NCBI GenBank assembly: GCA_013361075.1
Contig: JABWAJ010000386.1
Span: 1 to 5,805, forward strand
Source: Saprospiraceae bacterium
GTDB taxonomy: Bacteria; Bacteroidota; Bacteroidia; Chitinophagales; Saprospiraceae
DNA length: 5,805 nucleotides
Reading direction: 5' to 3'
Under the pieces are notes generated by a model. That model worked only from the letters and a program-made list of their open reading frames with translations. It was not told where the DNA came from and did not search any database. Below are positions 1 to 5,805 of the stretch, piece by piece; the first letter of the stretch is position 1, and each line of letters opens with the position of its first letter. The position numbers and the translations under genes are program-made.

Positions 1-1215
1 CGCTTCGTTCACCATGAATACCTCAACCGGAAAACTAAAACCAATGCCCTGGCAAAGGGATAAAGTTTCCCGCCCGGCAGTACCATTGCCCACTGCAATG
101 GCTTCTATCTGAAAACGTTCGGCAAGGTGTTGCAGATTTTTGATCGCGGTGGTGGTATCCGATTGCGGCGGGTGCGGATAAATGGTCGTGTTGTGCAACA
201 GGTTGCCGGAAGCATCGAGGCAAACCACTTTGCATCCGGTACGAAAACCAGGGTCAATGCCCATTACCCGACGTTCGCCTAATGGCGGTGCGAGCAACAA
301 CTGCCGGAGGTTTTGTGCAAATACTTCTATCGCTTCTTTGTCTGCTTTTTCCTTCGATTTGTTTCGAAACTCGGTTTCAATGGACGGGGCAAGCAACCGC
401 TCATAGCTGTCTCGTATGGCTGCTTTGACCTCCATTGCGGCTCGACCGCTGTTTTTTACATGCAATTGCTCGATACGACCGATCGCAGCATCTTCATCAG
501 CCGGCGTGATCACCACACGCAAAAATCCTTCCTCCTCGCCTCGCCGGATGGCCAGCAAGCGGTGCGATGGACATTTTTTCAGAACCTCTTCATAATCAAA
601 ATAATCGCGGTATTTCGCAGCTTCTTCTTCTTTTCCCCGAGCTACTTTGGAGCGCACAATGGCATCTTTTTCAAAAGCATACCGCACCCGACCCCGGCTT
701 TTTTCGTCTTCGTTGACCCACTCGGCCATGATGTCGCGTGCTCCCTGAAGGGCTTCTTCCACGCTGGCAACCTGCTCGTTAAGGTAGGCTTTCGCCAAAA
801 CGTCTACATCGTTGCGCTGTTGGGCAAAAATAACCTGTGCCAGTGGCTCCAGCCCTTTTTCCCTGGCCACACTGGCTTTTGTTTTGCGTTTGGGTTTGTA
901 AGGCAGGTAGATGTCTTCCAATTCTACCGGGTCATAAGTGCCCTCAATGCGTCTGCGCAGTTCATCCGTCAGTTTTCCCTGTTCCTCTATGGATTTCAAC
1001 ACGGTTTCGCGCCGTTTTTCCAGTTCTTCCAGTTTTTTCATCTCGCGGTGAATGGCCGCAATTTCTACTTCATCCAGAGAACCGGTTGCTTCCTTGCGAT
1101 AGCGAGCGATAAACGGAATGGTGGCACCGTCCTGAAATAATGCAATGGTATTTTCAATGCCTTTGGTTTTAAGACCCAGTGTGTTGGCGATGATTTGAAT
1201 GTGTTGGGAGGTCAT
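1..1215 (-). CDS. tex: Transcription accessory protein Tex, N-terminal half (runs off left edge)
   Basis: Tex is a cytoplasmic nucleic-acid-binding protein that influences transcription and RNA handling. The window holds the first 405 codons and the frame is still open at base 1; family members are about 700-780 residues, so the helix-hairpin-helix and C-terminal S1 domains lie outside. Visible landmarks: the N-terminal Tex motif, with the family signature TIPFIARYRKEATGSLDE at about residues 32-49; a Lys/Glu-rich helix; DPVELEDIYLPYKPKRKTKA at about 93-112, highly typical of Tex; and the start of the YqgF/RNase H-like domain, with MGIDPGFRTG from residue 318. The last visible residues, EVFMVNEA, match the strand before the usual GAS-Y-S stretch. 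The start ATG (1213-1215) has AAGGA nine bases upstream and gives the usual family N-terminus. No frameshift is seen. The gene is divergent from nnr. Identification is by recalled family motifs, not by a search. Confidence 0.95.
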   Translation of the reverse strand, partial: MTSQHIQIIANTLGLKTKGIENTIALFQDGATIPFIARYRKEATGSLDEVEIAAIHREMKKLEELEKRRETVLKSIEEQGKLTDELRRRIEGTYDPVELEDIYLPYKPKRKTKASVAREKGLEPLAQVIFAQQRNDVDVLAKAYLNEQVASVEEALQGARDIMAEWVNEDEKSRGRVRYAFEKDAIVRSKVARGKEEEAAKYRDYFDYEEVLKKCPSHRLLAIRRGEEEGFLRVVITPADEDAAIGRIEQLHVKNSGRAAMEVKAAIRDSYERLLAPSIETEFRNKSKEKADKEAIEVFAQNLRQLLLAPPLGERRVMGIDPGFRTGCKVVCLDASGNLLHNTTIYPHPPQSDTTTAIKNLQHLAERFQIEAIAVGNGTAGRETLSLCQGIGFSFPVEVFMVNEA

Positions 1216-1224
1216 TCTAATATT

Positions 1225-1229
1225 TCCTT
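1225..1229 (-). promoter_or_regulatory. Ribosome binding site of tex
   Basis: On the minus strand AAGGA lies nine bases before the ATG at 1213-1215. It is a fair Shine-Dalgarno match and supports this ATG as the tex start. Bacteroidota often lack strong sites, so it is supportive rather than decisive. Confidence 0.5.
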
Positions 1230-1277
1230 GTGGTGAAGTTTTCTGTATTGAAAAAAAAATCTTAAAAAAAAGAAAGG

Positions 1278-1285
1278 CAAAAATA
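1278..1285 (-). promoter_or_regulatory. Putative Bacteroidota -7 promoter element for tex
   Basis: The minus strand reads TATTTTTG, matching the Bacteroidota primary sigma -7 consensus TAnnTTTG. Initiation about seven bases downstream would give a leader of roughly 55 bases before the tex ATG, containing its ribosome binding site. No TTTG or TTG -33 element is seen at the usual spacing, and the region is A/T-rich, so a chance match is possible. The surrounding spacer (about 1250-1290) carries runs of A (A9 at 1251-1259, A8 at 1264-1271, A5 at 1279-1283) and nothing else recognisable. Confidence 0.4.
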
Positions 1286-1334
1286 GGAAAATAAAGGGTG
1301 AAAAAGGAATACTGGATTTTAATGACGGGGGGTG

Positions 1335-1342
1335 TATCTTTG
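1335..1342 (+). promoter_or_regulatory. Putative Bacteroidota -7 promoter element for nnr
   Basis: TATCTTTG matches TAnnTTTG exactly. It ends six bases before the in-frame ATG at 1349, so initiation at the usual distance (around 1347-1350) would give a leaderless or nearly leaderless nnr transcript. It lies inside the longer open frame that begins with GTG at 1298, which argues that the extra 17 codons are not translated. The -33 region is poor: no TTG occurs 17-23 bases upstream, only ACTGG. Confidence 0.45.
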
Positions 1343-1348
1343 TCTGTC

Positions 1349-2863
1349 ATGATGATACCAGACGCTCAACAAACCCGCAACTGGGATGCCTACACCATCG
1401 CCCACGAACCCATCGCCTCCATTGACCTGATGGAGCGGGCAGCACGTGCATTTTCCAGTTGGTTTCAGCACCATTTCCCGGATATAGACCGGCCGATTTA
1501 TATTTTTTGCGGCCCTGGCAACAACGGCGGCGACGGATTGGCTGTAGCCCGGATGTTGCACCAGCAGTTTTTTTCTGTGACTGTCTATTTGTGTTATACC
1601 GATGGGAATACTTCCGCAGATTTTCGCGCCAATCTGGAGCGATTGCCCAGGTTGCAGGAGTTGCAGATTTTTGAATTGCAAAGCCTCGACCCATTGCCTG
1701 CCATTCCCCAAAATGCTGTAGTCATAGACGCGTTGTTTGGCTCTGGTTTGAACCGTGCCCTCCAAGGCGATTTTGAACAACTGATCCTGCACCTGAACGC
1801 CCATGCAAAAACAGTAGTTTCCATTGACATTCCTTCGGGTTTGTTTGCTGACCGGCATACAGAAGGAACCAGCATCCATGCGCACCATACCCTTAGTTTT
1901 GAAACGCCCAAACTGGCCTTTCTTTTTCCAGAGAATGCTGACCGGGTAGGGGAGTGGTCGGTGCAATCTATTGGCCTCCACCCCGATTTTGGGGCAACAT
2001 TAGCCGTGTCTAACCATTATATCGACCTTAAATTGATCCGAAGCTTTATCCGGAAGCGAAAAAAATACGACCACAAAGGCAACTACGGCCACGCACTCCT
2101 GATTGCCGGCAGTTTTGGCAAGGCAGGTGCCGCCATCCTTTCTGCCCGGGCCTGCCTGCGCAGTGGAGCCGGGTTGCTTACGGTGCACGTGCCGCGGTGC
2201 GCCTACGAAGTTTTGCAAGCTACCGTTCCCGAAGCGATGGTTAGCCCGGATTGGCACCAATACTTCTTTTCCAAACTGCCTGAATCGCTGGAAGCTTTTC
2301 AAGCCATCGGCATTGGCTGCGGCCTCGATCGGCAAGGCGAAACCGCCACGGCACTGCTGCAATTGCTGGAAACCTGGAATAAACCCATGGTACTGGATGC
2401 CGATGCACTAAACCTTCTTTCAGAACACCCCGACTGGTACATCAAAATTCCACAAAACAGCATCCTGACTCCGCATCCGAAAGAATTTGAACGCCTGTTT
2501 GGAAAATCCGAAAACGATTTTGAGCGCAATGCCCTGCAACGCCGGAAAGCACAGGAATTAAAGGTGTACATTTTGTTGAAGGGCGCCCATTCCTGCATTG
2601 CAACGCCGGATGGGCTTTGCTATTTCAACAGTACCGGAAACCCGGGCATGGCTACGGGCGGCAGCGGAGATGTGCTGACCGGAATCCTGACAGGTTTGCT
2701 GGCGCAGGGGTATTCATCATTGGAATCGGCTTTGTTGGGGGTTTATTTGCATGGATTGGCGGGGGATTTGGCGGCCGCAGCAAATAGTGCTGAAGCCCTG
2801 ATAGCCGGCGATTTGGTGGCGAAGATGGGAGAGGGGTTTCAAATCCTCTATGCACGCGATTGA
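1349..2863 (+). CDS. nnr: Bifunctional NAD(P)HX epimerase / ADP- or ATP-dependent NAD(P)HX dehydratase
   Basis: This cytoplasmic repair enzyme has two activities. The N-terminal epimerase interconverts R and S hydrates of NADH/NADPH, and the C-terminal dehydratase restores S-NAD(P)HX to NAD(P)H using a nucleotide. Counting from ATG 1349 (504 residues), the epimerase half shows CGPGNNGGDG at 54-63, VVIDALFGSG at 124-133 and DIPSG at 160-164. The ribokinase-like dehydratase half shows KGNYGHALLIAGS at 243-255, GIGCGL at 321-326, DADALN at 350-355, TPHPKEFERL at 374-383, LKGAHS at 410-415 and the nucleotide-binding GNPGMATGGSGDVLTG at 430-445. Both halves look complete and the length is normal for the fusion. 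I chose 1349 because family proteins start with a short stretch before the 'IDLMERAA' helix, as here. GTG 1298 (521 residues, AGGA ten bases upstream) and ATG 1352 are alternatives. It is convergent with the toxin gene. Confidence 0.95.
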   Translation: MMIPDAQQTRNWDAYTIAHEPIASIDLMERAARAFSSWFQHHFPDIDRPIYIFCGPGNNGGDGLAVARMLHQQFFSVTVYLCYTDGNTSADFRANLERLPRLQELQIFELQSLDPLPAIPQNAVVIDALFGSGLNRALQGDFEQLILHLNAHAKTVVSIDIPSGLFADRHTEGTSIHAHHTLSFETPKLAFLFPENADRVGEWSVQSIGLHPDFGATLAVSNHYIDLKLIRSFIRKRKKYDHKGNYGHALLIAGSFGKAGAAILSARACLRSGAGLLTVHVPRCAYEVLQATVPEAMVSPDWHQYFFSKLPESLEAFQAIGIGCGLDRQGETATALLQLLETWNKPMVLDADALNLLSEHPDWYIKIPQNSILTPHPKEFERLFGKSENDFERNALQRRKAQELKVYILLKGAHSCIATPDGLCYFNSTGNPGMATGGSGDVLTGILTGLLAQGYSSLESALLGVYLHGLAGDLAAAANSAEALIAGDLVAKMGEGFQILYARD

Positions 2864-2869
2864 GGATGC

Positions 2870-2903
2870 TCTGCGGATACAAGTTTGCCCTCGCACCCGC
2901 AGA
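2870..2903. terminator. Inverted repeat between convergent genes, possible weak bidirectional terminator
   Basis: TCTGCGG at 2870-2876 and CCGCAGA at 2897-2903 are perfect reverse complements separated by 20 bases. They sit in the 52-base gap between the nnr stop and the stop of the toxin gene, where a shared terminator would be expected. The loop is long and there is no U-tract on either side, so this is not a classical intrinsic terminator; the repeat may be chance. Confidence 0.25.
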
Positions 2904-2915
2904 ACCTCTCACAGG

Positions 2916-5090
2916 CTAATTTCCCCAATCCAATTGTCCGCTAAACGGAACAATCAGTATTATATCCAATAAAACTTTAGGATCAATGCTGTCGCCATCC
3001 AATAAACCGCTTCCGCCAGAGGAAAAATCCAGGGCTACCTGCCAGCCTAATTCGTTGCCGGATTTAAAATTATCCTTTTCTCCAATGGCCGCAGCCCCGG
3101 TTCCCGGATCCCAGTCAGAACCATTCAAAGTTACGGAAGGCAGGTCGGTATATGCATCAGGATTTGCCAGGACAAGTGCCAGATAGGCATTCCCGTTTTT
3201 CCCTAAACTCAGGGAATCGGTGGCCAGATTGACGGGGAACTGACCACGCAGGAGGTTGAAATTGAGGCCATAAGTGCTCAGGAATGCGTACCAGGCACTC
3301 GAATATTGCTGGCGCAGGCTAAGATACAAACTTCCCTGATAATTTTTGAGTTGATCTAAATTAGTCACCTGCCGTGCAAAGGTTTGCCCACCTGGCGACG
3401 CGGTATAGGAGATTTGAATGATGACATCTGTAATCGCCGCAAAATCAAACGCATTGGCTGCTTTTGGCATGATCAATTCCCAGTCCGAAATTGCGCCTGT
3501 GCCTTCGAAAGGCAGGTATTGCGGGTCGTTGAAATTCAATTGGAACAGCCCTGCATCGTTAATGCCGGTTGAAATGCTGATCTGTTGGTTGGCACTCCAG
3601 TTGGCGCGAATTGCCCCGTTAGGAGGCACCCCACCCATGGTTAGCAGGGATTTCACCCCGTTGATATCAGGTCGAACCAAAACCTGGTTGCTCGTTTGAA
3701 TCAAGGTGGCATTCAGGTTTTGATAAGGTCCGACTACCGCAGGAATGGTTAAGGAAATGCTGGCGATTTTGCGGTTGTAATGCCCGGGGAAATCCAGGTC
3801 AAAATCCAATTCTGTAAAGCTGAACTTACAGGAACCTTTCTTTTTCAAGTCGAGCAAGGCTTGTGGATTTTGCTGCATCAAAGAAAAAGTTTTGTGAATC
3901 TCCTGATAACGGCTGTTGTTGTCGTGGTAGGCTTTTTCCATCTGGGCCAGGCTCAATGACAACGCATCGCCGGCTAATAGTCCCTTGTACTGGTCGTTCC
4001 AGGGGTTGCCGGTTAGGAAAGTGTCCGAAGAACTTAGTTCATACTGGTAGCAGGTTTGCGCCTGTTGAGCCAATTCCAAAGCCATCTGGTATGCCTGATA
4101 GTACAAGGTACTCAGTTGGCCCGCCATCCATACGTAAAGGTCTTCGTTGGTGAATTTTGTTTGCAAAAAATTCAGGACATCCTGGCTTTGCTGGTACTGC
4201 GTTTGCGTGATGCTGTAATCCTGTTGTGCGGCAGAGATGGCATATTGGTTGGCAGCAAGTTGGGCATTTATCTGACCAATGGCATCTGTGATGGTCTGGA
4301 TGCGCAGGTTCCACTCCTGCTCCCGGCGAATATAGCTTGCCTTTTCACGCATAAGCCCGGCACTTTCAGAGATCGCTTGTGCTGAAGCACCTAGCGCTTT
4401 GCTGATGGCTTCCATACTGCCTCCAAAGTTGAACCCCCCGTCGGAAAGACCAAAGATGTTCATGAAGAGATAAGCTAAAGAGGCGGTTCCAACGACACCT
4501 GCAGCGACTGAATTGATGATCATGGCGTCGTTGCCAAGCGAAAGGGAGGTAGATTCTTCAGGTAACAATTGCTGAGTGGCCCAGCCTTGAATTGTGTCAA
4601 GCTCTGTTTGGGAACTTTCCAGGCTATATTGAAGCCCCACTTGTGTCTGGTACAATTGATTTACCATGTCTGCCTTGGCTTGCAAGGTCATGTTGAAAAT
4701 AGCGCTTTCCTGTGTTTGCCGCAATTGCGACAAAGTCTCGCCGTCCTGTTTTTCCAAAGCGGCGAGAAGTTCATTGCCCAAACCAACAACCTGTTGCGTG
4801 AAGTTTTTGGCGAGCTGGATCATTTGGTCGAACCGGTAATAGGGCACCTGCATGTTGTTGCTGCCAGCCGGGCCGGTAGCACCATACGCTCCGCCATCGA
4901 CGAGGGTGGCCGGATTGAGCGGCGGGCCAAAGAGAGCAGGTTGTGTAGCTTGCCCCTGCAGATTCAGCCCGTGCCGGATTTTGTACAGACGGTTGGCGAC
5001 CAGGCTCCAGTACTGAATAAGCTGCTCGTTGTCGGGGATGCAGAAGTAGCCGTTCAGAATGCTGGCTACACCTGCAGGCACTGTGTGGCC
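2916..5090 (-). CDS. Tc (ABC) toxin subunit A homologue, C-terminal part (5' end missing)
   Basis: In Tc toxins TcA forms a pentamer that binds cells and injects the TcC toxin, carried by TcB, through a helical channel. About 724 residues remain, ending at TAG 2916-2918; TcA proteins are usually well over 2,000. Local residues: 15-43 hold YFCIPDNEQL and YWSLVANRLYKIRHGLN, typical of the segment before the channel. Residues 87-170 form a long Gln/Glu-rich helix. A hydrophobic Ala/Gly/Val stretch at about 189-216 fits the membrane-inserting channel tip, and a return helix at about 226-355 is coiled-coil-like. The TcB-binding domain follows from about 415, with FPGHYNRKI (434-442), VVGPYQNLNATL (452-463), YLPFEGTGAISDWEL (525-539) and VIIQISYTA (556-564). 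No signal peptide is visible because the N-terminus is gone. The open frame continues upstream to 5780, but that part is antisense to a GC-rich gene. The 5' limit at 5090 is approximate. Family call is from recalled motifs. Confidence 0.85.
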   Translation of the reverse strand, partial: GHTVPAGVASILNGYFCIPDNEQLIQYWSLVANRLYKIRHGLNLQGQATQPALFGPPLNPATLVDGGAYGATGPAGSNNMQVPYYRFDQMIQLAKNFTQQVVGLGNELLAALEKQDGETLSQLRQTQESAIFNMTLQAKADMVNQLYQTQVGLQYSLESSQTELDTIQGWATQQLLPEESTSLSLGNDAMIINSVAAGVVGTASLAYLFMNIFGLSDGGFNFGGSMEAISKALGASAQAISESAGLMREKASYIRREQEWNLRIQTITDAIGQINAQLAANQYAISAAQQDYSITQTQYQQSQDVLNFLQTKFTNEDLYVWMAGQLSTLYYQAYQMALELAQQAQTCYQYELSSSDTFLTGNPWNDQYKGLLAGDALSLSLAQMEKAYHDNNSRYQEIHKTFSLMQQNPQALLDLKKKGSCKFSFTELDFDLDFPGHYNRKIASISLTIPAVVGPYQNLNATLIQTSNQVLVRPDINGVKSLLTMGGVPPNGAIRANWSANQQISISTGINDAGLFQLNFNDPQYLPFEGTGAISDWELIMPKAANAFDFAAITDVIIQISYTASPGGQTFARQVTNLDQLKNYQGSLYLSLRQQYSSAWYAFLSTYGLNFNLLRGQFPVNLATDSLSLGKNGNAYLALVLANPDAYTDLPSVTLNGSDWDPGTGAAAIGEKDNFKSGNELGWQVALDFSSGGSGLLDGDSIDPKVLLDIILIVPFSGQLDWGN

Positions 5091-5112
5091 ACCAGGCAAC
5101 GCAGCACGTAGG
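5070..5112. other. Inferred junction between two unrelated DNAs
   Basis: Left of here the minus strand encodes the toxin with moderate GC; right of here the DNA is about 65-80% GC line by line and the coding signal moves to the plus strand. Toxin-like sequence is convincing up to about 5070 (GVASILNGYFCIPDN, minus strand). The plus-strand GC-rich frame is open from 5112, just after TAG 5109-5111. Both genes therefore lose their 5' ends within about 40 bases. No insertion-sequence ends, target duplication, tRNA or att-like repeat is seen. The exact breakpoint cannot be fixed from the sequence alone. Confidence 0.7.
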
Positions 5113-5759
5113 CGGCCGCGCTCTCCACGAGTGATGTCCCCGCACCCGATTCCGGGTATCGGCTGCTCGCTGCCCCGAGCGAAGGGCGCTTCGCCTGCGA
5201 CCTGGCCATCGCGAAGCTCAGTCGCACGACGACGGCGCGCGACGCGCCGTTGACACTCGTTACGCCGCGCCCGGCCGAGCAGGCGTACTGGACCGAGCAA
5301 TTCCGCGGCGTTCGCCAGGTGCGCAGCCTTGTCTTCGTGCCGCCCCGTACGCTGCGGCCGGAGGGGCTCACGCTGGCCACGCTGTGCGACGCGGCCGAGC
5401 GGCTCGGTGCGCCGCTGCTTCTGGTGTACGTGTCGAGCACGACCGGCCCCGAAACTGCCGACACGGTTGGGCTGCTCTACGAAACCAGCTCGCGCTCGCC
5501 GCTGGCGAGTCTGCGCAGCAAGGGGAGTGGGCACGCGACGGCCGACGCACCCGGTGGCTCGCTTGACGAGGCCAAGGGCGACTATCGCGACCAGGATGCG
5601 CGCTTCCAGGCCCAGCGCGAGTTCGAGCACGTCACGCTGGCCTGCGTGGGCGAGCTGATGCGGATGGATCGTCCGCCCGCCGCGACGCAGCCACACCGCT
5701 GGCATCAGCCCTTCGTCGAGCGCTGGTGGATGACGGACCGGCGTGGGCGGGGGAATTGA
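5112..5759 (+). CDS. GC-rich hypothetical protein, C-terminal fragment (5' end missing)
   Basis: I do not recognise this protein. The frame is open for 215 codons from just after TAG 5109-5111 to TGA 5757-5759. Nearly all third codon positions are G or C (for example GAG CAG GCG TAC TGG), which marks this frame as the coding one and the opposite strand as shadow. Visible features are an Ala/Leu-rich segment (GYRLLAAPSEGRFACDLAIAKL, split here as GYRLLAAPSEGR then FACDLAIAKL), a YWTEQFRGVRQVRSLVF stretch and an alternating hydrophobic segment, LGAPLLLVYVSS, probably a beta strand. After that come a low-complexity Gly/Ser/Ala/Asp region and a charged C-terminus with RWHQPFVERWW. No transmembrane helix is obvious. 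The first codon is not a real start; TTG 5250 and other internal starts are possible but would cut an evenly coding frame. The codon use suggests a high-GC organism, unlike the rest of the window. Confidence 0.6.
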   Translation, partial: AAALSTSDVPAPDSGYRLLAAPSEGRFACDLAIAKLSRTTTARDAPLTLVTPRPAEQAYWTEQFRGVRQVRSLVFVPPRTLRPEGLTLATLCDAAERLGAPLLLVYVSSTTGPETADTVGLLYETSSRSPLASLRSKGSGHATADAPGGSLDEAKGDYRDQDARFQAQREFEHVTLACVGELMRMDRPPAATQPHRWHQPFVERWWMTDRRGRGN

Positions 5760-5805
5760 GGGGCGGAGGGAAGGAGTCAAGGAGCCGAGGGGTTGAGGAG
5801 TCGAG
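5758..5805. repeat. Degenerate octamer tandem repeat downstream of the GC-rich gene
   Basis: Four consecutive octamers, AAGGAGTC (5771), AAGGAGCC (5779), GAGGGGTT (5787) and GAGGAGTC (5795), are followed by a partial GAG at the window edge. A related GAGGGGCG (5758) and a short GAGGG (5766) come before them. The consensus is RAGGAGTC. The array overlaps the TGA stop of the preceding gene and continues past the window. The strand is purine-rich (almost all A and G). Its function is unknown; slippage-prone intergenic DNA is the simplest reading. Confidence 0.6.

Noticed and set aside
313..1140. 275-codon plus-strand open frame, rich in Phe and Ser
   Set aside because: It is antisense to tex, whose minus-strand frame carries many family motifs over the same bases. 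The Phe-rich composition is what the reverse of Lys/Glu-rich codons gives.
1250..1290. A-tracts suggesting intrinsically curved DNA or an UP-like element
   Set aside because: The tract centres are about 12-13 bases apart, not helically phased at 10-11, so nothing beyond ordinary A-rich intergenic DNA is supported.
1319..1981. 220-codon minus-strand open frame
   Set aside because: Antisense shadow of nnr, which has clear NNGGDG and DIPSG motifs in the same stretch.
4569..5111. 180-codon plus-strand open frame ending at the junction
   Set aside because: Antisense to the TcA-like channel helices. Its stop (5109-5111) is only useful as the upstream limit of the GC-rich plus-strand frame.
5059..5253. 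64-codon plus-strand frame crossing the junction, a possible natural 5' extension of the GC-rich gene
   Set aside because: It is in a different frame from the GC-rich gene and is Arg/Pro-rich without family features. Joining it would need a frameshift for which there is no evidence.
5066..5464. 132-codon minus-strand open frame in the GC-rich region
   Set aside because: Several frames are open by chance in 70% GC DNA. Third-position GC favours the plus-strand frame ending at 5759.
1..5805. CRISPR array, tRNA, rRNA, insertion sequence or replication origin
   Set aside because: No regularly spaced direct repeats, clover-leaf sequence, transposase-like frame with terminal repeats or iteron cluster was seen on either strand.

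Overview
The first 5.1 kb look like the chromosome of a mesophilic Bacteroidota bacterium, perhaps of the Saprospiraceae or Chitinophagales type. The support is moderate GC (roughly 45-50% by eye), A-rich intergenic DNA and Bacteroidota-style TAnnTTTG promoter elements. The lineage below phylum is a guess. From about position 5,100 to the end the DNA changes abruptly to roughly 70% GC, with GC-rich third codon positions on the opposite strand. I read this as DNA from another genome or another genomic context.

Layout: (1) 1-1215, minus strand: the first 405 codons of tex, a nucleic-acid-binding transcription accessory protein, running off the left edge. (2) 1216-1348: a divergent control region with one TAnnTTTG -7 element per direction. 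(3) 1349-2863, plus strand: nnr, the bifunctional NAD(P)HX epimerase/dehydratase that repairs damaged nicotinamide cofactors; I place its start 17 codons downstream of the longest open frame. (4) 2864-2915: a short convergent gap with a perfect 7-bp inverted repeat. (5) 2916 to about 5090, minus strand: the C-terminal ~724 residues of a Tc (ABC) insecticidal-type toxin A subunit, comprising the translocation-channel helices with their hydrophobic tip and the C-terminal TcB-binding domain. (6) About 5070-5112: a composition break at which this gene loses its N-terminal three quarters. (7) 5112-5759, plus strand: the C-terminal 215 codons of an unrecognised GC-rich gene, also missing its 5' end. 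(8) 5758-5805: a degenerate octamer tandem repeat.

tex and nnr are housekeeping genes that share only a divergent promoter region. The TcA-like gene is the accessory item. In known systems TcA forms a pentameric, receptor-binding, pore-forming syringe that delivers a toxin made by TcB-TcC; no TcB or TcC gene is visible here. The two 5'-truncated genes meet head to head at a composition break. An assembly or cloning chimera is the simplest explanation, with a real rearrangement or transfer as the alternative. The 954-codon minus-strand open frame that crosses the break should not be annotated as one protein. I see no convincing new multi-gene system in the window.
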